A DNA stretch of 64,000 bases from UBA4416 sp048498515 (GCA_048498515.1 JBEHXV010000011.1:72994-136993); one strand, 5' to 3'; shown: positions 9,838-19,823, counted from the first letter of the stretch. The notes: generated by a model from the letters alone, not told the origin. Program-made: numbers and translations.

Positions 9838-11277
9838 TTATTGTTTTTGTGTATTGTTCCTGTTTTCTTTTATGGTCATAATACCTTTTTGGGTTTCCTT
9901 TTTCACCCGAACCAATTTCCCTTCCTCGTCATACTCATATAAAGTGGCATAATTACGCTCGTCGAGCTCCGCCGATAAGCGCATGGTTACCGGGTCGTAC
10001 ACATAAGATTTCATGGAGCCATCGAATGGGAAAACCCGGATGTCATCAAAATAACAATCGCCGCTGGTACACAGGAGCTTAATATTCAAATCGGTAGCAA
10101 GCGCTGGGATCAGGAACTCTCCTTCTATGCGTTGCCAGCCATCAATAATATCACCGCTTCCAAAAAACGGCCCTGATGAATCAGTTAAAGATGGATACTT
10201 AACCGTAAGCGACGGATAAGTGTAACTTGTTTTGGATTGAGCGGCACTACCTTCTTTTACCCAGCCGCTAATCAGGTATTTTTTGCCAGGGATAGGTGAA
10301 AAGGAACCGATGCAATCTTCGCAGTATGTAGAAGGCAAGCTCAATGCTTCACATTCGTACAACATGACATTAGCCGAAAGTTGTGTGGCAACTAAGGCCG
10401 CATCCGACACTGAAATATCAATATAATTGGAGCCTGGTAAAAAAAACGGATTATCATGCGAATTAGCGGAAATGGTTAATGGATTGCCGCTATATGAATT
10501 ACCATCTGCCACATACCCCGGAGCTTTAATATCATGTCCATTAACCGTTACCTCGTAAATGGCATCATCACAATACATACTTAATGCTACAGAGTAGGTT
10601 TTACTTACCGGTAAAGGATTAGGCAAGTTAAAATATGTTCGGTATGTTATAACATTTGGATCAGTTTCAACGGATAAGGGATCAGGGTTCATGCTAATAT
10701 ATTGCACACCACTAAAATTGTGAGAGCCCGGGTAAGAAAATATATCATAAGCCAGCGTACTGCTATAATAAGTTTCAGTGCCGGGAATTGGCAAATAGGT
10801 AAAATTAGTGAGCTGTTGCTTTTTAACTACATACCAATAGGGATCATAATTTCCGTCATTTCCCACAAATGGTGCATTTGCCGCACGGTTAAAGCCTGTA
10901 CTTAAGTTGCTGTAGGTGGGGCAAGAACTGCACATAACATTAAATGTGCAGGTTGCCGTACTATGGCATACACCTGGCCCATCGAGCGACATTGTTGCGG
11001 TATAAGTACCTGTTGCGGTATAGCTATGGCTACTTGTAAAAACCATCGCACTGCTTCCACTTATTGAAAAGATGGATGACATATTACCGTCACCATAATC
11101 AAATACCACTTCAACATACTCCAATGTTGGTATAAGAACATATGTATTTAGCGTAATATTAGTACATGGATTTGGCAATGAGCTCTGCCCTTCTAAAAAA
11201 GATATGGTTGGGCATTGGGCCTTTACGCTCAGGTTGGCTACAAGCAGCGCTATTACTATTTTTAATGTTTTCATCAT
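9838..11277 (-). CDS. Secreted PKD / carbohydrate-binding-like protein ending in a YD-repeat motif (479 aa)
   Basis: Two adjacent ATGs (11277 and 11274) precede a clear signal peptide, MMKTLKIVIALLVANLSVKA; longer starts would lack it and overlap the upstream gene. Residues about 30-120 look like a PKD domain (VFDYGDGNMS, YTATGTYTATMS). The middle (about 300-420) resembles the galactose-binding-like jelly roll found in giant YD proteins (GKKYLISGWVKE, IIDGWQRIEGEF, YFDDIRVFPFD). The C-terminus carries a YD motif, SYVYDPVTMRLSAELDERNY, followed by LYEYDEEGKLVRVKKE. As I recall the family, this block normally forms the C-terminal end of the large SpvB-like protein encoded here as the separate 1895-residue gene. 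That would make this a detached end that gained its own signal peptide and PKD domain. Confidence 0.82.
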   Translation of the reverse strand: MMKTLKIVIALLVANLSVKAQCPTISFLEGQSSLPNPCTNITLNTYVLIPTLEYVEVVFDYGDGNMSSIFSISGSSAMVFTSSHSYTATGTYTATMSLDGPGVCHSTATCTFNVMCSSCPTYSNLSTGFNRAANAPFVGNDGNYDPYWYVVKKQQLTNFTYLPIPGTETYYSSTLAYDIFSYPGSHNFSGVQYISMNPDPLSVETDPNVITYRTYFNLPNPLPVSKTYSVALSMYCDDAIYEVTVNGHDIKAPGYVADGNSYSGNPLTISANSHDNPFFLPGSNYIDISVSDAALVATQLSANVMLYECEALSLPSTYCEDCIGSFSPIPGKKYLISGWVKEGSAAQSKTSYTYPSLTVKYPSLTDSSGPFFGSGDIIDGWQRIEGEFLIPALATDLNIKLLCTSGDCYFDDIRVFPFDGSMKSYVYDPVTMRLSAELDERNYATLYEYDEEGKLVRVKKETQKGIMTIKENRNNTQKQ

Positions 11278-11288
11278 GTTGTTTACAA

Positions 11289-11720
11289 TTAAGGTATATG
11301 ACAAATTAAATCTTTAGTATCTCCATTGGTTAACACATAACTGATTTTAATACGCCGGTAATTTTTATGATCTGCATCATTCACCGATTTAACGAAAACC
11401 ACATTATCATTCATAACAGTTATTTTTTTTCCTGAACTATTTTCCAGGAAATAAAAACCCAAAGAATGTTTTCTGACATTATAATTTAATACTTCGCCCA
11501 TTTGTCGTCCTTTCTTATCCAGGAAAGTGATGCCGATGGTTTTATAATTTCCCGCTTCAGGCATTGCTAAACGGCATTTCAGCACATAATGAGGATCAAC
11601 TTTATTCGTATCCTTTTGATACGTCATTCCTTTTACCCCAAATTTTTCGGAACGGGATAACTTATCCTGAGAATAAAGACCAACAGAAAAAAGAAATAAT
11701 ATGACTGTGAGACACTTCAT
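11289..11720 (-). CDS. Small secreted protein of unknown function (143 aa)
   Basis: The ATG at 11720 begins MKCLTVILFLFSVGLYSQD, a typical short Bacteroidota signal peptide ending in SQ. The mature part of about 125 residues has a beta-rich look (RLAMPEAGNYKTIGITFLDK, IKISYVLTNG) and no recognised family. It lies between the two halves of the YD-shell protein, 53 bp after the stop of the 1895-residue gene and 11 bp before the chosen start of the 479-residue gene. It could be a periplasmic or surface accessory factor for export or folding of the giants; this rests on position only. Confidence 0.7.
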   Translation of the reverse strand: MKCLTVILFLFSVGLYSQDKLSRSEKFGVKGMTYQKDTNKVDPHYVLKCRLAMPEAGNYKTIGITFLDKKGRQMGEVLNYNVRKHSLGFYFLENSSGKKITVMNDNVVFVKSVNDADHKNYRRIKISYVLTNGDTKDLICHIP

Positions 11721-11773
11721 GAGTATAAATATTAAATTGTACGTAATAGAATTATTGTTTGGGCAGACTATAT

Positions 11774-14700
11774 TTAGTCATCATAATTATAGCTTGGTAT
11801 AAGTACTGTTTTTGTACAACCATTGACATCTGTAACTGTAACCTGTACAATATATGGTCCTAGTCCGTCTATCAGATCCCTTGAACCTTGCCGGGTCAAT
11901 CTTATATTGGTTGACGAACCTGATATGACTTCAAGCTCATAACTGTAAGGCGCTGTACCACCTGTTACATAAATTTGCTGGACCTCATGATATAATCCCC
12001 AGGTAATCTTCAAATCGCAAGCTGAGGGCAATGCTGTACAATTTTCTGCTAATTGCTTATGCAGATAAACAGGTGTGCCTGATGACACTTTTAAACTGTA
12101 ACGCCCGGTATGTGACTCTGAAGTTACCGTATCAGGGTTTACAAATTTAAAATGGTCATCCACGCAAGGGTTGTAAGCGTAATCTTCAAAACCATCAAAA
12201 CCCTGCTCTTTTTGTGCCGCGTTAGCCGCCACCGACAGAGCTGCTATTTGGTTGTAGCCAAAAGTGGCCGACGAGTAACGGTTCAATGCATCTTTATTTT
12301 CTACTTCCTGGCCAAACACATTAAATTCTGTGACCTCGCTCACATGTGTCCAGTCCTTCTCATCCATTTGCCAGCTGCCACCTGCCAATTTGTAATAAGG
12401 CGTATACGATTCAAACATCCCATCCTTACGGATATTGGTATTGTTATTCACATTACTTTGGCTCCTGGTAGTAAGATGAGTGTAATTTTTCCATGGCCTC
12501 CAGGTACCTTTTGCTCCTGTAATGTAAGGATTGGTGCTGTTAGGAAGGATCTCATTTTTCGCAATGCAATTACAGTGCGTTTTACGCTTATTGGAAAATT
12601 CGACAGCCGAAGCCTGCAACACATTCTGATAAGCATTACTGCTCAACGATGTTAGAGGATTGGATAAGGTTGTGATTGTTGCCATTTCAGTACTAAGTGT
12701 ATTGCGCTTGCCCGAACGAATGATCTTCAGGTTATAGGTGCCGTTAATGAATGTCCCATCTTTCGTCACTGCAGTGATAACTCCTCCGTTAATAGCAGTT
12801 ACCCAGCCCATTACATTGCCGCTTCCGTACAGGGCAAGTTCATCGCCTTCCCTGAACATGTAGGATGTACTACCTACACTAGCATTTCCTGAAGAGAAAC
12901 TGACGTTGTTCATTTCAAAGCCCAGGTTCTCATAAGCCGGCCCCATGTCGGTATAATACCACCATGCCGGGTATTTCAGCGTATAGATTTTATCGTTGTA
13001 ATTGGTGGTGGTTTGCGTTAGCAACACATCACCCGTATTTGCATCGTATGCCAGGTTTTTGGTTGATACCACCGAACCAAGATCGGAAGCAATGGTTTCA
13101 TCCTGGATCCCGAAACGCTGAACTACCTTGGTTAAGGTTGCCGAACGGAAACGCGTTTTGTTTTTACCGAACGAAGGCCAGATCATTGGAATTGGAATTG
13201 GATAACCCAAAATAGGAATCACATCCACGTTGATGCCTATGGCCGTTGAGTTGGTCTCTGTTTTACATTCCCTGTAATCAGCTACCATGTCAAAGAACAT
13301 CCCGATATTTTTTTGAGAAATGGTTCCGTCCTTATCAACCACATCGCAGGTGTTTTTTAATTTAAAGCTGCCATTTAAATACGGATCGCTCTTGTATTTA
13401 TATTCCACACTGGTGATAGGTGTCGACTGTCCTTCCTGGTAAACCTTTTGTGTTTTTGGCTTGCCATGCATGTCATTCACTTCCACTACAAATCCCTGGG
13501 TTGCCGCCATATAATCCCTTACATCGATCTTTAACAAGGACCGGATGCTTCCCGGACCATCTTTCCCGCGACGGTGATATAAGTCGGTGCGGTTTGTAAT
13601 GGTTGGAAAATCTTTGGCAGTATAAAATTCGTGCACCACGCTTCCGGTGGCATGGCGTGTGACATTGGCACGCTGAATATTTTTAACAGTGACCCTGCTA
13701 TAACCAACAGAAGGGCTTGGGAAAAAAGTTTCACCAAAAGGTTCTTCCACATAAGACTTGTCGTCCGGCACCATTAACTTTTTTTCGTCCACAAACACAG
13801 GTTGTTTAAAAGGGTTCTCATCGCCCCCCAACTGAGGTTCATAGGCAGCAACACCCGATGATTTGCCATCTTCCATGTCATAGCTATATTCCTGTCCGTA
13901 ATTGGCATCCTCGCCATTTCCGCTCCCTACCATTCCTTCCCAGTTATCTATCATCTCAATTTTCTTTACCCTTAAACCTCCTCCCAGCTTGTGGCCATCA
14001 GGATTATTCAACCGGATCCATGATTTAGCGCCAACAAATTCAACACCTACGTTTGTATTGTATAAAGCCACATTAGGTCCCTGGGCTGCGTCTTTAATAT
14101 TTTTGATAAAGGATGAATTGATGAGCGCTGTCACAATATCTTTGCTCAATGTTCCGCTCACGTCGCCGCTTGTAGCATCCCATACCACTTTAGGTTTATG
14201 CAATCTTCCAAATTGTATGGCTGTTTTCACGATCGGGCTAACGGAAGCTCCACTGTGATCATTCAGGGTTTCGTCGTACAATTTGATCCAGCCTAAGCCG
14301 GTAGAAGGGCTATAGCCAGCCTTGTTGATCTTGCCATAGCCGGATACGTATTCCAAATGATCCCTGCCACCATGATTTTTTATGTTTACCAGGAACCTGA
14401 AATAAACCTGATCGAGTCCACGCACATAAGAGTCTACATCCGTATTGCCATTATGTAGTTCAAAGAACATGGTATCGCCCGGCGATGAACTAAAATCTAT
14501 TTTATGGTTCGGATTATTCTTATCGTTGCCATAGCCAACCACTTTAAACATTTCACCGGCCTGCCTGTTCTGCACATAAGCATAGTCGTCGCTTTCGTAC
14601 GTGAGCTTAATGGTTCCCCCCGATGGAAGATTTATTTCTTTTAAGGTCCATACCGACGAATACACATCGCTTAAGGTCCTGCTTTGGTCAACATAGGGAT

Positions 14701-17461
14701 AATCGGAAGGCGGCATATCAGTTGTTGCTATAAAGTTGCCGACATCGGTCGCATCTATCACACCTATGGTAGTAGCATTGTTAGGCTTATAATTACCCCA
14801 ACGATCATACGCTTTGACGTTATAATCGGGATTTTCGGCTGATGTGCCTTCATGGTAATTAAATACATATGGACTCAGGCGGCCCCGGTTCGAATTCTGA
14901 TAAGAGAAAAAGATCTTCTTTAAGGTAAGCTTACCTTTTTTGGCATTAATATTAACGCTGTTAACCGTTTCGGTAGCGTTATCATTATTGGCTACATTCG
15001 GGCAAAGATCGTAGGTATATACAAAATGGACTCTTTTTATGGGAGTCGCCAGATCGCGTTTGGAGTATAAGCTTATGCTGTCCAGTTTTAAGATCTTGTT
15101 ACCGGTATTTAATCCGCCATCAACGCCATTTACACCTAAGCCATCATGCCTGTTTGATTTATGGAACACGGCAATGTAATTTTTTGTAATAATGGAATCG
15201 AGGAACCACAATTCTTTTTCACCATAAATGATATTGGCTTTATCATCCTGGTATTCCGATTTTAATCCTTCGGCAAAAGTTGCCTTATTGGCCTCCACTG
15301 GTGTACGCCATTTAAAGTTCGATATTTTTTTATACCTGAATTTGGTATACCCTCCAAAATCGCCGTCGCTTGGACCTCTTATGCTATCCACATCGATATA
15401 ATCAGGCGTAAGCACAGAGGTCAGCAAATAAGAATGGGCGTAAGCCGGTGTGGTAGTTGAGCTGAAGTAATTATCAATCCCTTTTGAGTTAGAGGTCGAG
15501 TTATCGGTACCGGAATAATCAACCAGTCCTTTGCTGGCAGCATCGGTTAAGCTGGAGCTGTTATCATGATTCATTATATCTGTGCTGCCAACCGAAAATG
15601 TAATTTCTTTTTGCGTGTTGTTATACGCTGCTATGCCGTAAATGTATCTTGAGCCGTCGGTTCCAAGTGTGGTCACTTCGGCAATATGATGCGGTTTGGC
15701 ATCCGAAGACAAGTTCGGAAGAACGTCCACCGCAAAATCATTGTACTCGCTCCGGTTTAAGAACGAAATATTCTGTGTTCGCTTATCGCGTTTCTTCCTT
15801 TTGATCGGACCCGAAAAAGGAATGCTCTGGCCACGACCGGTTATAAAGTTTTTCCTCAGACTATGATCAAATTCTCCGAAATCGGCATCAAACCTCACGG
15901 CAGCATCTTCACCTACGGCACTATAAAAAGCAGGGTCAGAGTCAACCGTTTTTTCGTTCGCTTCTTTAAAATATACGTTCTCAAAATCGTTTCCTTTTCC
16001 TTTAGAGGTATGGATCAATGAATTGATGGCAGGATTACCGCTTCTCCATTTACCGGTAGTACTCATCACATCAATAACCGTTACGTTGGTACCGGCATGT
16101 ACATAACCACCAAATCCCAACTCAGCGGTTAATGCATCATCATCATTGCTGGTGCTGCTGTTAGCATCAAACACATAACCAATATCGCCCCTGAAAGGGC
16201 GGTAGCTCCCACCTACTCCCTGGCCTGATACGCCATAGGTATCAAACGTAAAATTGGTAAGCGGCAGCGATGGTGTATTTTCTGTAAAGGTCCCGTCTTT
16301 TTCGCGGTTAAAATCCATTAAGGCATTATCGAGGTTTTGCCCGTTTTGGGCGTAGAGATAGCCATAGGCAGGGTTTTGCACGCTGTTTTGAGCCAGCTCC
16401 TGTGCCGAATAAAAACCCGATACGCCTATTTGCGCGTTAACGCCCCAAATCTCTCCACCCAATGTAAAACTTCCTGACATGGAAAAATTTTTCATGGACA
16501 TGTCAATCTTTGGATTGTAAGTAGCAGAACCAAAGTCGAAGGTTCCGCCGGCGCCTACACTTCCAAGTGGTGCGGTACTGCCGTTCGACACATACTTGTT
16601 TTCTTTTTTAGGCGTTCCATCTTCGTTCTTAACCGTATTTCCATCTTTATCCTTCACTTCTACTGCTTTCTTTTCGCCACCCTTAAAAGATGTTTTTGCA
16701 TAGGTGTTAATTGAGAGCTGCTTTAAACCACCCCTGGAATTGAATGATGTTCCAATACTTGCACCAACGCTGGTAGAAGCATAATCCGAATCGGCTACCT
16801 TGGCGCTAAAGCCAATAGATGGCTGTACCGTTAAACCCTCTTCGCTGCTTGATGTAAGCCCCAAACCGCCGGTTAAACTACCGCCGCCACCAACACCGGC
16901 GCTAATGTTGGCATTAATACCCTGCTGAATGGAAGGACCGGTATAATTATTAAAATTAAATCCGAAAGAAGCGCCGAGCCCCAGGGAAAAAGCTCCGTCT
17001 GTTTGAGCCCCAAACAATTCTACGCCAACATTAACCGCCGCACCCCAGGTTTTATTAGGCTTCATGTTCATTTCTTTCTCTACCACATCGCCCGAAAAAT
17101 CATCGGGCAAACCACGCATGTTCCTGTTGATGACTCCCGGGTTGATGTTCCATCCAAGGCCAACCCAACTGGCTTCCTGGTCGGTGCTAATACCCGAGCT
17201 ATAAGCAATGTTAATGGGGTAGCCTTCCACATCCAGCAGGGGAAGGTTATAATTAAAATCACCCGAAAACACATTCACCATGTCGGATGTACCTATGGGT
17301 TCAAAAGCCTGCACTTCGGGCTGACTCGGACCTCCTGTTAAGGCCAGCAATTGAAAAGGCGACGATGCCTCGAGGAAAATGACAAGTGCCAATAAAACAG
17401 AAAACTGCTTATGAAGTTTTCGTTTCAATTTCATTAACTTTCTTTTTACAGATCTTTTCAT
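11774..17461 (-). CDS. Giant YD-shell protein with SpvB/TcB-like N-terminus and SprB-like C-terminal repeat (1895 aa)
   Basis: The ATG at 17461 starts a basic leader and a hydrophobic segment (residues about 20-42), an unusually long signal peptide. Residues 55-120 carry a conserved opening of the form GTSDMVNVFSGDFNYNLPLL, then AYSSGIS, GLGWNINPGVINR and GLPDD. It parallels the SpvB/TcB N-terminal pattern (LSYSSG, GWSL, I-R) that starts YD cocoons of Tc toxins. The long middle has many short YD-like strands and glycine-rich beta segments (residues about 140-260). Near the end FDGFEDYAYNP is followed by ITWGLYHE and a SprB-like repeat (TGGTAPYSYELEV, VTDVNGCTKTV). No catalytic motif was seen. 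It lies in the middle of the operon. I infer a secreted shell-forming protein that works with the downstream 479-residue and Rhs proteins. Confidence 0.85.
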   Translation of the reverse strand: MKRSVKRKLMKLKRKLHKQFSVLLALVIFLEASSPFQLLALTGGPSQPEVQAFEPIGTSDMVNVFSGDFNYNLPLLDVEGYPINIAYSSGISTDQEASWVGLGWNINPGVINRNMRGLPDDFSGDVVEKEMNMKPNKTWGAAVNVGVELFGAQTDGAFSLGLGASFGFNFNNYTGPSIQQGINANISAGVGGGGSLTGGLGLTSSSEEGLTVQPSIGFSAKVADSDYASTSVGASIGTSFNSRGGLKQLSINTYAKTSFKGGEKKAVEVKDKDGNTVKNEDGTPKKENKYVSNGSTAPLGSVGAGGTFDFGSATYNPKIDMSMKNFSMSGSFTLGGEIWGVNAQIGVSGFYSAQELAQNSVQNPAYGYLYAQNGQNLDNALMDFNREKDGTFTENTPSLPLTNFTFDTYGVSGQGVGGSYRPFRGDIGYVFDANSSTSNDDDALTAELGFGGYVHAGTNVTVIDVMSTTGKWRSGNPAINSLIHTSKGKGNDFENVYFKEANEKTVDSDPAFYSAVGEDAAVRFDADFGEFDHSLRKNFITGRGQSIPFSGPIKRKKRDKRTQNISFLNRSEYNDFAVDVLPNLSSDAKPHHIAEVTTLGTDGSRYIYGIAAYNNTQKEITFSVGSTDIMNHDNSSSLTDAASKGLVDYSGTDNSTSNSKGIDNYFSSTTTPAYAHSYLLTSVLTPDYIDVDSIRGPSDGDFGGYTKFRYKKISNFKWRTPVEANKATFAEGLKSEYQDDKANIIYGEKELWFLDSIITKNYIAVFHKSNRHDGLGVNGVDGGLNTGNKILKLDSISLYSKRDLATPIKRVHFVYTYDLCPNVANNDNATETVNSVNINAKKGKLTLKKIFFSYQNSNRGRLSPYVFNYHEGTSAENPDYNVKAYDRWGNYKPNNATTIGVIDATDVGNFIATTDMPPSDYPYVDQSRTLSDVYSSVWTLKEINLPSGGTIKLTYESDDYAYVQNRQAGEMFKVVGYGNDKNNPNHKIDFSSSPGDTMFFELHNGNTDVDSYVRGLDQVYFRFLVNIKNHGGRDHLEYVSGYGKINKAGYSPSTGLGWIKLYDETLNDHSGASVSPIVKTAIQFGRLHKPKVVWDATSGDVSGTLSKDIVTALINSSFIKNIKDAAQGPNVALYNTNVGVEFVGAKSWIRLNNPDGHKLGGGLRVKKIEMIDNWEGMVGSGNGEDANYGQEYSYDMEDGKSSGVAAYEPQLGGDENPFKQPVFVDEKKLMVPDDKSYVEEPFGETFFPSPSVGYSRVTVKNIQRANVTRHATGSVVHEFYTAKDFPTITNRTDLYHRRGKDGPGSIRSLLKIDVRDYMAATQGFVVEVNDMHGKPKTQKVYQEGQSTPITSVEYKYKSDPYLNGSFKLKNTCDVVDKDGTISQKNIGMFFDMVADYRECKTETNSTAIGINVDVIPILGYPIPIPMIWPSFGKNKTRFRSATLTKVVQRFGIQDETIASDLGSVVSTKNLAYDANTGDVLLTQTTTNYNDKIYTLKYPAWWYYTDMGPAYENLGFEMNNVSFSSGNASVGSTSYMFREGDELALYGSGNVMGWVTAINGGVITAVTKDGTFINGTYNLKIIRSGKRNTLSTEMATITTLSNPLTSLSSNAYQNVLQASAVEFSNKRKTHCNCIAKNEILPNSTNPYITGAKGTWRPWKNYTHLTTRSQSNVNNNTNIRKDGMFESYTPYYKLAGGSWQMDEKDWTHVSEVTEFNVFGQEVENKDALNRYSSATFGYNQIAALSVAANAAQKEQGFDGFEDYAYNPCVDDHFKFVNPDTVTSESHTGRYSLKVSSGTPVYLHKQLAENCTALPSACDLKITWGLYHEVQQIYVTGGTAPYSYELEVISGSSTNIRLTRQGSRDLIDGLGPYIVQVTVTDVNGCTKTVLIPSYNYDD

Positions 17462-17503
17462 CCCAGATTATTTTTAAATTAAACGGATCATATTTTTAAA
17501 CCT

Positions 17504-18172
17504 TTATAGTTGAACTACCTGCGGTACATCCACCAACACTTTATTCTGGTAGGTAAACTTCACCAACCCTTTTTCAAAAAGTTTGTCATTGTAAACAATT
17601 GTAAATTCTTTTTCCTTATCAAACTTTGTATTATCAAAGGCCAGCATGACTGTTATAAAAGGAACTACTTCATAGGTCCTCTCAAAATGATATATGCCCG
17701 GATAAACAGTATCATTACCCTGCACCAGGTACAGGTCTTTTTCCATGTAAAAAGACACATACTTTATGCGCTCTTCATAGTGCGCGGGTGAGTTAACCTT
17801 GTATTTCAAAAGTTCACCATTTCCGTTATTCAGCTGCAACCTGAAATTGAAATAGCTCATGCTTTTATACGATTCCGACGTTTTTTGAAAGGTTTCCAGG
17901 TCATACTGGCTTGTTTTAAGCTCTGTGTAAGCCATGCTTTCGGCCGGTAAAAAATTAACCCGGTAGATCATCTCTGAAATGGCTTTGCTTTTCGACAACT
18001 GGTTTTCCTCATTACTGCACCAGCTTACAAACTCATCTGCCGAAACAGCTTCCGTCACATGCACCAAATGCGATTTCTGAGGATCGCTACCTTTATCATC
18101 ACTGCCTGAATTACAGCCTGATAGAGCATATAATGTCACTACAGCAAACCCATATAATTGCCACCTGCTCAT
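17504..18172 (-). CDS. Putative lipoprotein of unknown function (222 aa)
   Basis: I chose the ATG at 18172, one base past the stop codon of the Skp-like gene, because it gives a standard lipoprotein signal: MSRWQLYGFAVVTLYALSGC with lipobox LSGC and then an acidic/serine tether (NSGSDDKGSD). The longer reading from 18223 would overlap the Skp gene by about 50 bp and bury the lipobox. The mature protein (about 200 residues) has no recognised domain; it ends in VLVDVPQVVQL. The near-overlap with the chaperone gene suggests translational coupling and a shared task, possibly at the inner face of the outer membrane. The function is unknown. Confidence 0.75.
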   Translation of the reverse strand: MSRWQLYGFAVVTLYALSGCNSGSDDKGSDPQKSHLVHVTEAVSADEFVSWCSNEENQLSKSKAISEMIYRVNFLPAESMAYTELKTSQYDLETFQKTSESYKSMSYFNFRLQLNNGNGELLKYKVNSPAHYEERIKYVSFYMEKDLYLVQGNDTVYPGIYHFERTYEVVPFITVMLAFDNTKFDKEKEFTIVYNDKLFEKGLVKFTYQNKVLVDVPQVVQL

Positions 18173-18173
18173 C

Positions 18174-18701
18174 TTACTCAATGCCTTTGTATTTGTTATT
18201 AATGAACTTAATGATCTCTTCACTGATGTTCTCGTTTGTTTCCGCGTACATCAATGTACCGTTACCTTCGGCGCCAAAAATATATTTGTAGCCATTCTTC
18301 TTTCCAAAATCGGTCACGTATTGCGTCATTTGTTCCAGGATTTGCCCATCGTACTTTTGGCTAAGCACCGCGTTGTCTTCTTCAAACCGTTCCCTGGCTT
18401 TAATGAACGCGTCGCGTTTATCCTCAAACTGCAGCATTAACTCCGTGTTCTTCTTGTCAGCCTGCACTCGTGCCGATAACAGTTTAAGATCTGTTGACAA
18501 ACTGTCCAGGATCTTGGCCCTGTATTTTGCGGTAACCGCGTATTTGTCTTCCAATTCCTTTTTTAAGGCAAATTCGTTGAACACTTTTTTGATGTCGATG
18601 TACGCTGTTTTACCGGAAAAACAGTACTGGTAGGTCACCACACTTAATGCGGCAACGGTAATAACAATAGCAGAGCAGACGATTAGTTGTTTTGTTTTCA
18701 T
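18174..18701 (-). CDS. Skp/OmpH-family periplasmic chaperone-like protein (175 aa)
   Basis: The ATG at 18701 gives an N-terminal hydrophobic segment (residues 6-28), then AYIDIKKVFNEFALKKELED, the usual OmpH/Skp start in which a short strand (xYIDxxKVF) leads into a long charged helical hairpin (residues about 50-130, KYRAKILDSLSTDLKLL onward). The C-terminus closes the fold with GYKYIFGAEGNGTLMYAE, matching the family's final strand and glycine loop. The length fits the family. Skp proteins hold unfolded outer-membrane proteins in the periplasm. Here the gene is inside the YD operon, not beside bamA or lpxD, so a dedicated clients-only chaperone for the beta-barrel or giant proteins is a reasonable inference. 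Confidence 0.85.
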   Translation of the reverse strand: MKTKQLIVCSAIVITVAALSVVTYQYCFSGKTAYIDIKKVFNEFALKKELEDKYAVTAKYRAKILDSLSTDLKLLSARVQADKKNTELMLQFEDKRDAFIKARERFEEDNAVLSQKYDGQILEQMTQYVTDFGKKNGYKYIFGAEGNGTLMYAETNENISEEIIKFINNKYKGIE

Positions 18702-18706
18702 AGGTC

Positions 18707-19819
18707 TTAGGGTAAAAATATTTTTAAGTAAAAGCTTTCTTTCTTTTCGTTCTTAATTTCAAGCGTATAAAAATCAGATTTAAGGCCGCTCAGGTCCAGG
18801 TCAAAACGGTTATCTCCCAACTGTTTCAGCTTGACTGTTGCCGCATTTTTCCCAATGGGTTTAACATCATTGCTCACGTCAACCGAAACCTGTTTTAAAG
18901 CGGAGTTGGTAAGGGCAAATTTTAAGGTGCCATTATTTTTATATTCTTCCGAAAACTTAAAATATACTTTGCCATCATTGGCCTGGTAAAAGCCGCCATC
19001 CAGCTGTTTTTTTAAGGCCACATATTTCAACACTTTTGTTTCCGGCAACGATCTCAGGTTAAATTTCCAGGTTTCGGTTTTATTGATAACGACACCATCG
19101 CCTATTTTTTGCACCTGCCAGGCATAGCTCCTTCCCTCCTTCAATTCTTTAGCATCATAGGGATATTGCAGCTGGTGCTCTTTCAAATAATTCTTTACCA
19201 TTACCGGGCTGTTAACGGTTATGGCTTCTTCAGGCGACTGATCTTTTTGCATTTCAGCTACCACCATTCGGTAAAACTCTCCCTGGTTAAGAATGGTAAA
19301 AGGCTCGCTGTGGGTCCAGGACAATAAAGGTGTTTTGGTATCAACCGTATCATTATCCAAAGGATTTACCAGGTACAGGTATTGGTTAAAATCGGCTTCC
19401 AGTTCATCGCAAAAATCATCCAGTTTTTCCGCTAGCTGGGCCGAAAGCACCGAACTGCAAATCCTGTAACGGCCGCTTGGCAAATTATGCGTAGTTTTAA
19501 GATAGTTGGCCTGCTGTCCACCGGCATATTCAATCGTGGCCGTTTTACGGTCGCCACTTAAGCCGCTGTTAAGCCCTTTTATTAATTGAAAAGGTGCCGA
19601 TTTAACGCTTAGCACCAGTGCATTTGCCGAATTGAAAACCTGTGTGACCACCTGCACTTGCTGGGCATCGCCTCCATTCATAATTCCCACATTGAGCAAG
19701 GCTTCGGGCACAATATTAAACGGCTGAACATTGATGCTCACTACATTCACCTGTGCCCTACCTGCCTTGTTCAAAAAAAGGCATAACACTATCAGACTAA
19801 AAAAATATTTTAAATTCAT
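18707..19819 (-). CDS. Secreted TANFOR-domain-like protein (370 aa)
   Basis: The ATG at 19819 begins a clear signal peptide (MNLKYFFSLIVLCLFLNKAG, then RAQ). The N-terminal half is a beta-sandwich-like region (NIVPEALLNVGIMNGGDAQQ, LPSGRYRICSSV). The second half has an Fn3-like unit with PLDNDTVDTKTPLLSWTHSE and YAWQVQKIGDG, the pattern I associate with TANFOR-type proteins of Bacteroidota, which commonly neighbour giant surface proteins. It is 4 bp after the beta-barrel gene and 5 bp before the Skp-like gene. No enzymatic motif is seen. A periplasmic or surface adaptor for the operon's exported giants is inferred from context; the TANFOR label is from memory of the pattern and not from a profile search. 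Confidence 0.72.
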   Translation of the reverse strand: MNLKYFFSLIVLCLFLNKAGRAQVNVVSINVQPFNIVPEALLNVGIMNGGDAQQVQVVTQVFNSANALVLSVKSAPFQLIKGLNSGLSGDRKTATIEYAGGQQANYLKTTHNLPSGRYRICSSVLSAQLAEKLDDFCDELEADFNQYLYLVNPLDNDTVDTKTPLLSWTHSEPFTILNQGEFYRMVVAEMQKDQSPEEAITVNSPVMVKNYLKEHQLQYPYDAKELKEGRSYAWQVQKIGDGVVINKTETWKFNLRSLPETKVLKYVALKKQLDGGFYQANDGKVYFKFSEEYKNNGTLKFALTNSALKQVSVDVSNDVKPIGKNAATVKLKQLGDNRFDLDLSGLKSDFYTLEIKNEKKESFYLKIFLP

Positions 19820-19823
19820 GTTT

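Noticed and set aside
12152..12655. Plus-strand open frame of 167 codons
   Set aside because: It lies wholly opposite the YD-shell gene and its translation has no domain or signal peptide; it is a shadow frame.
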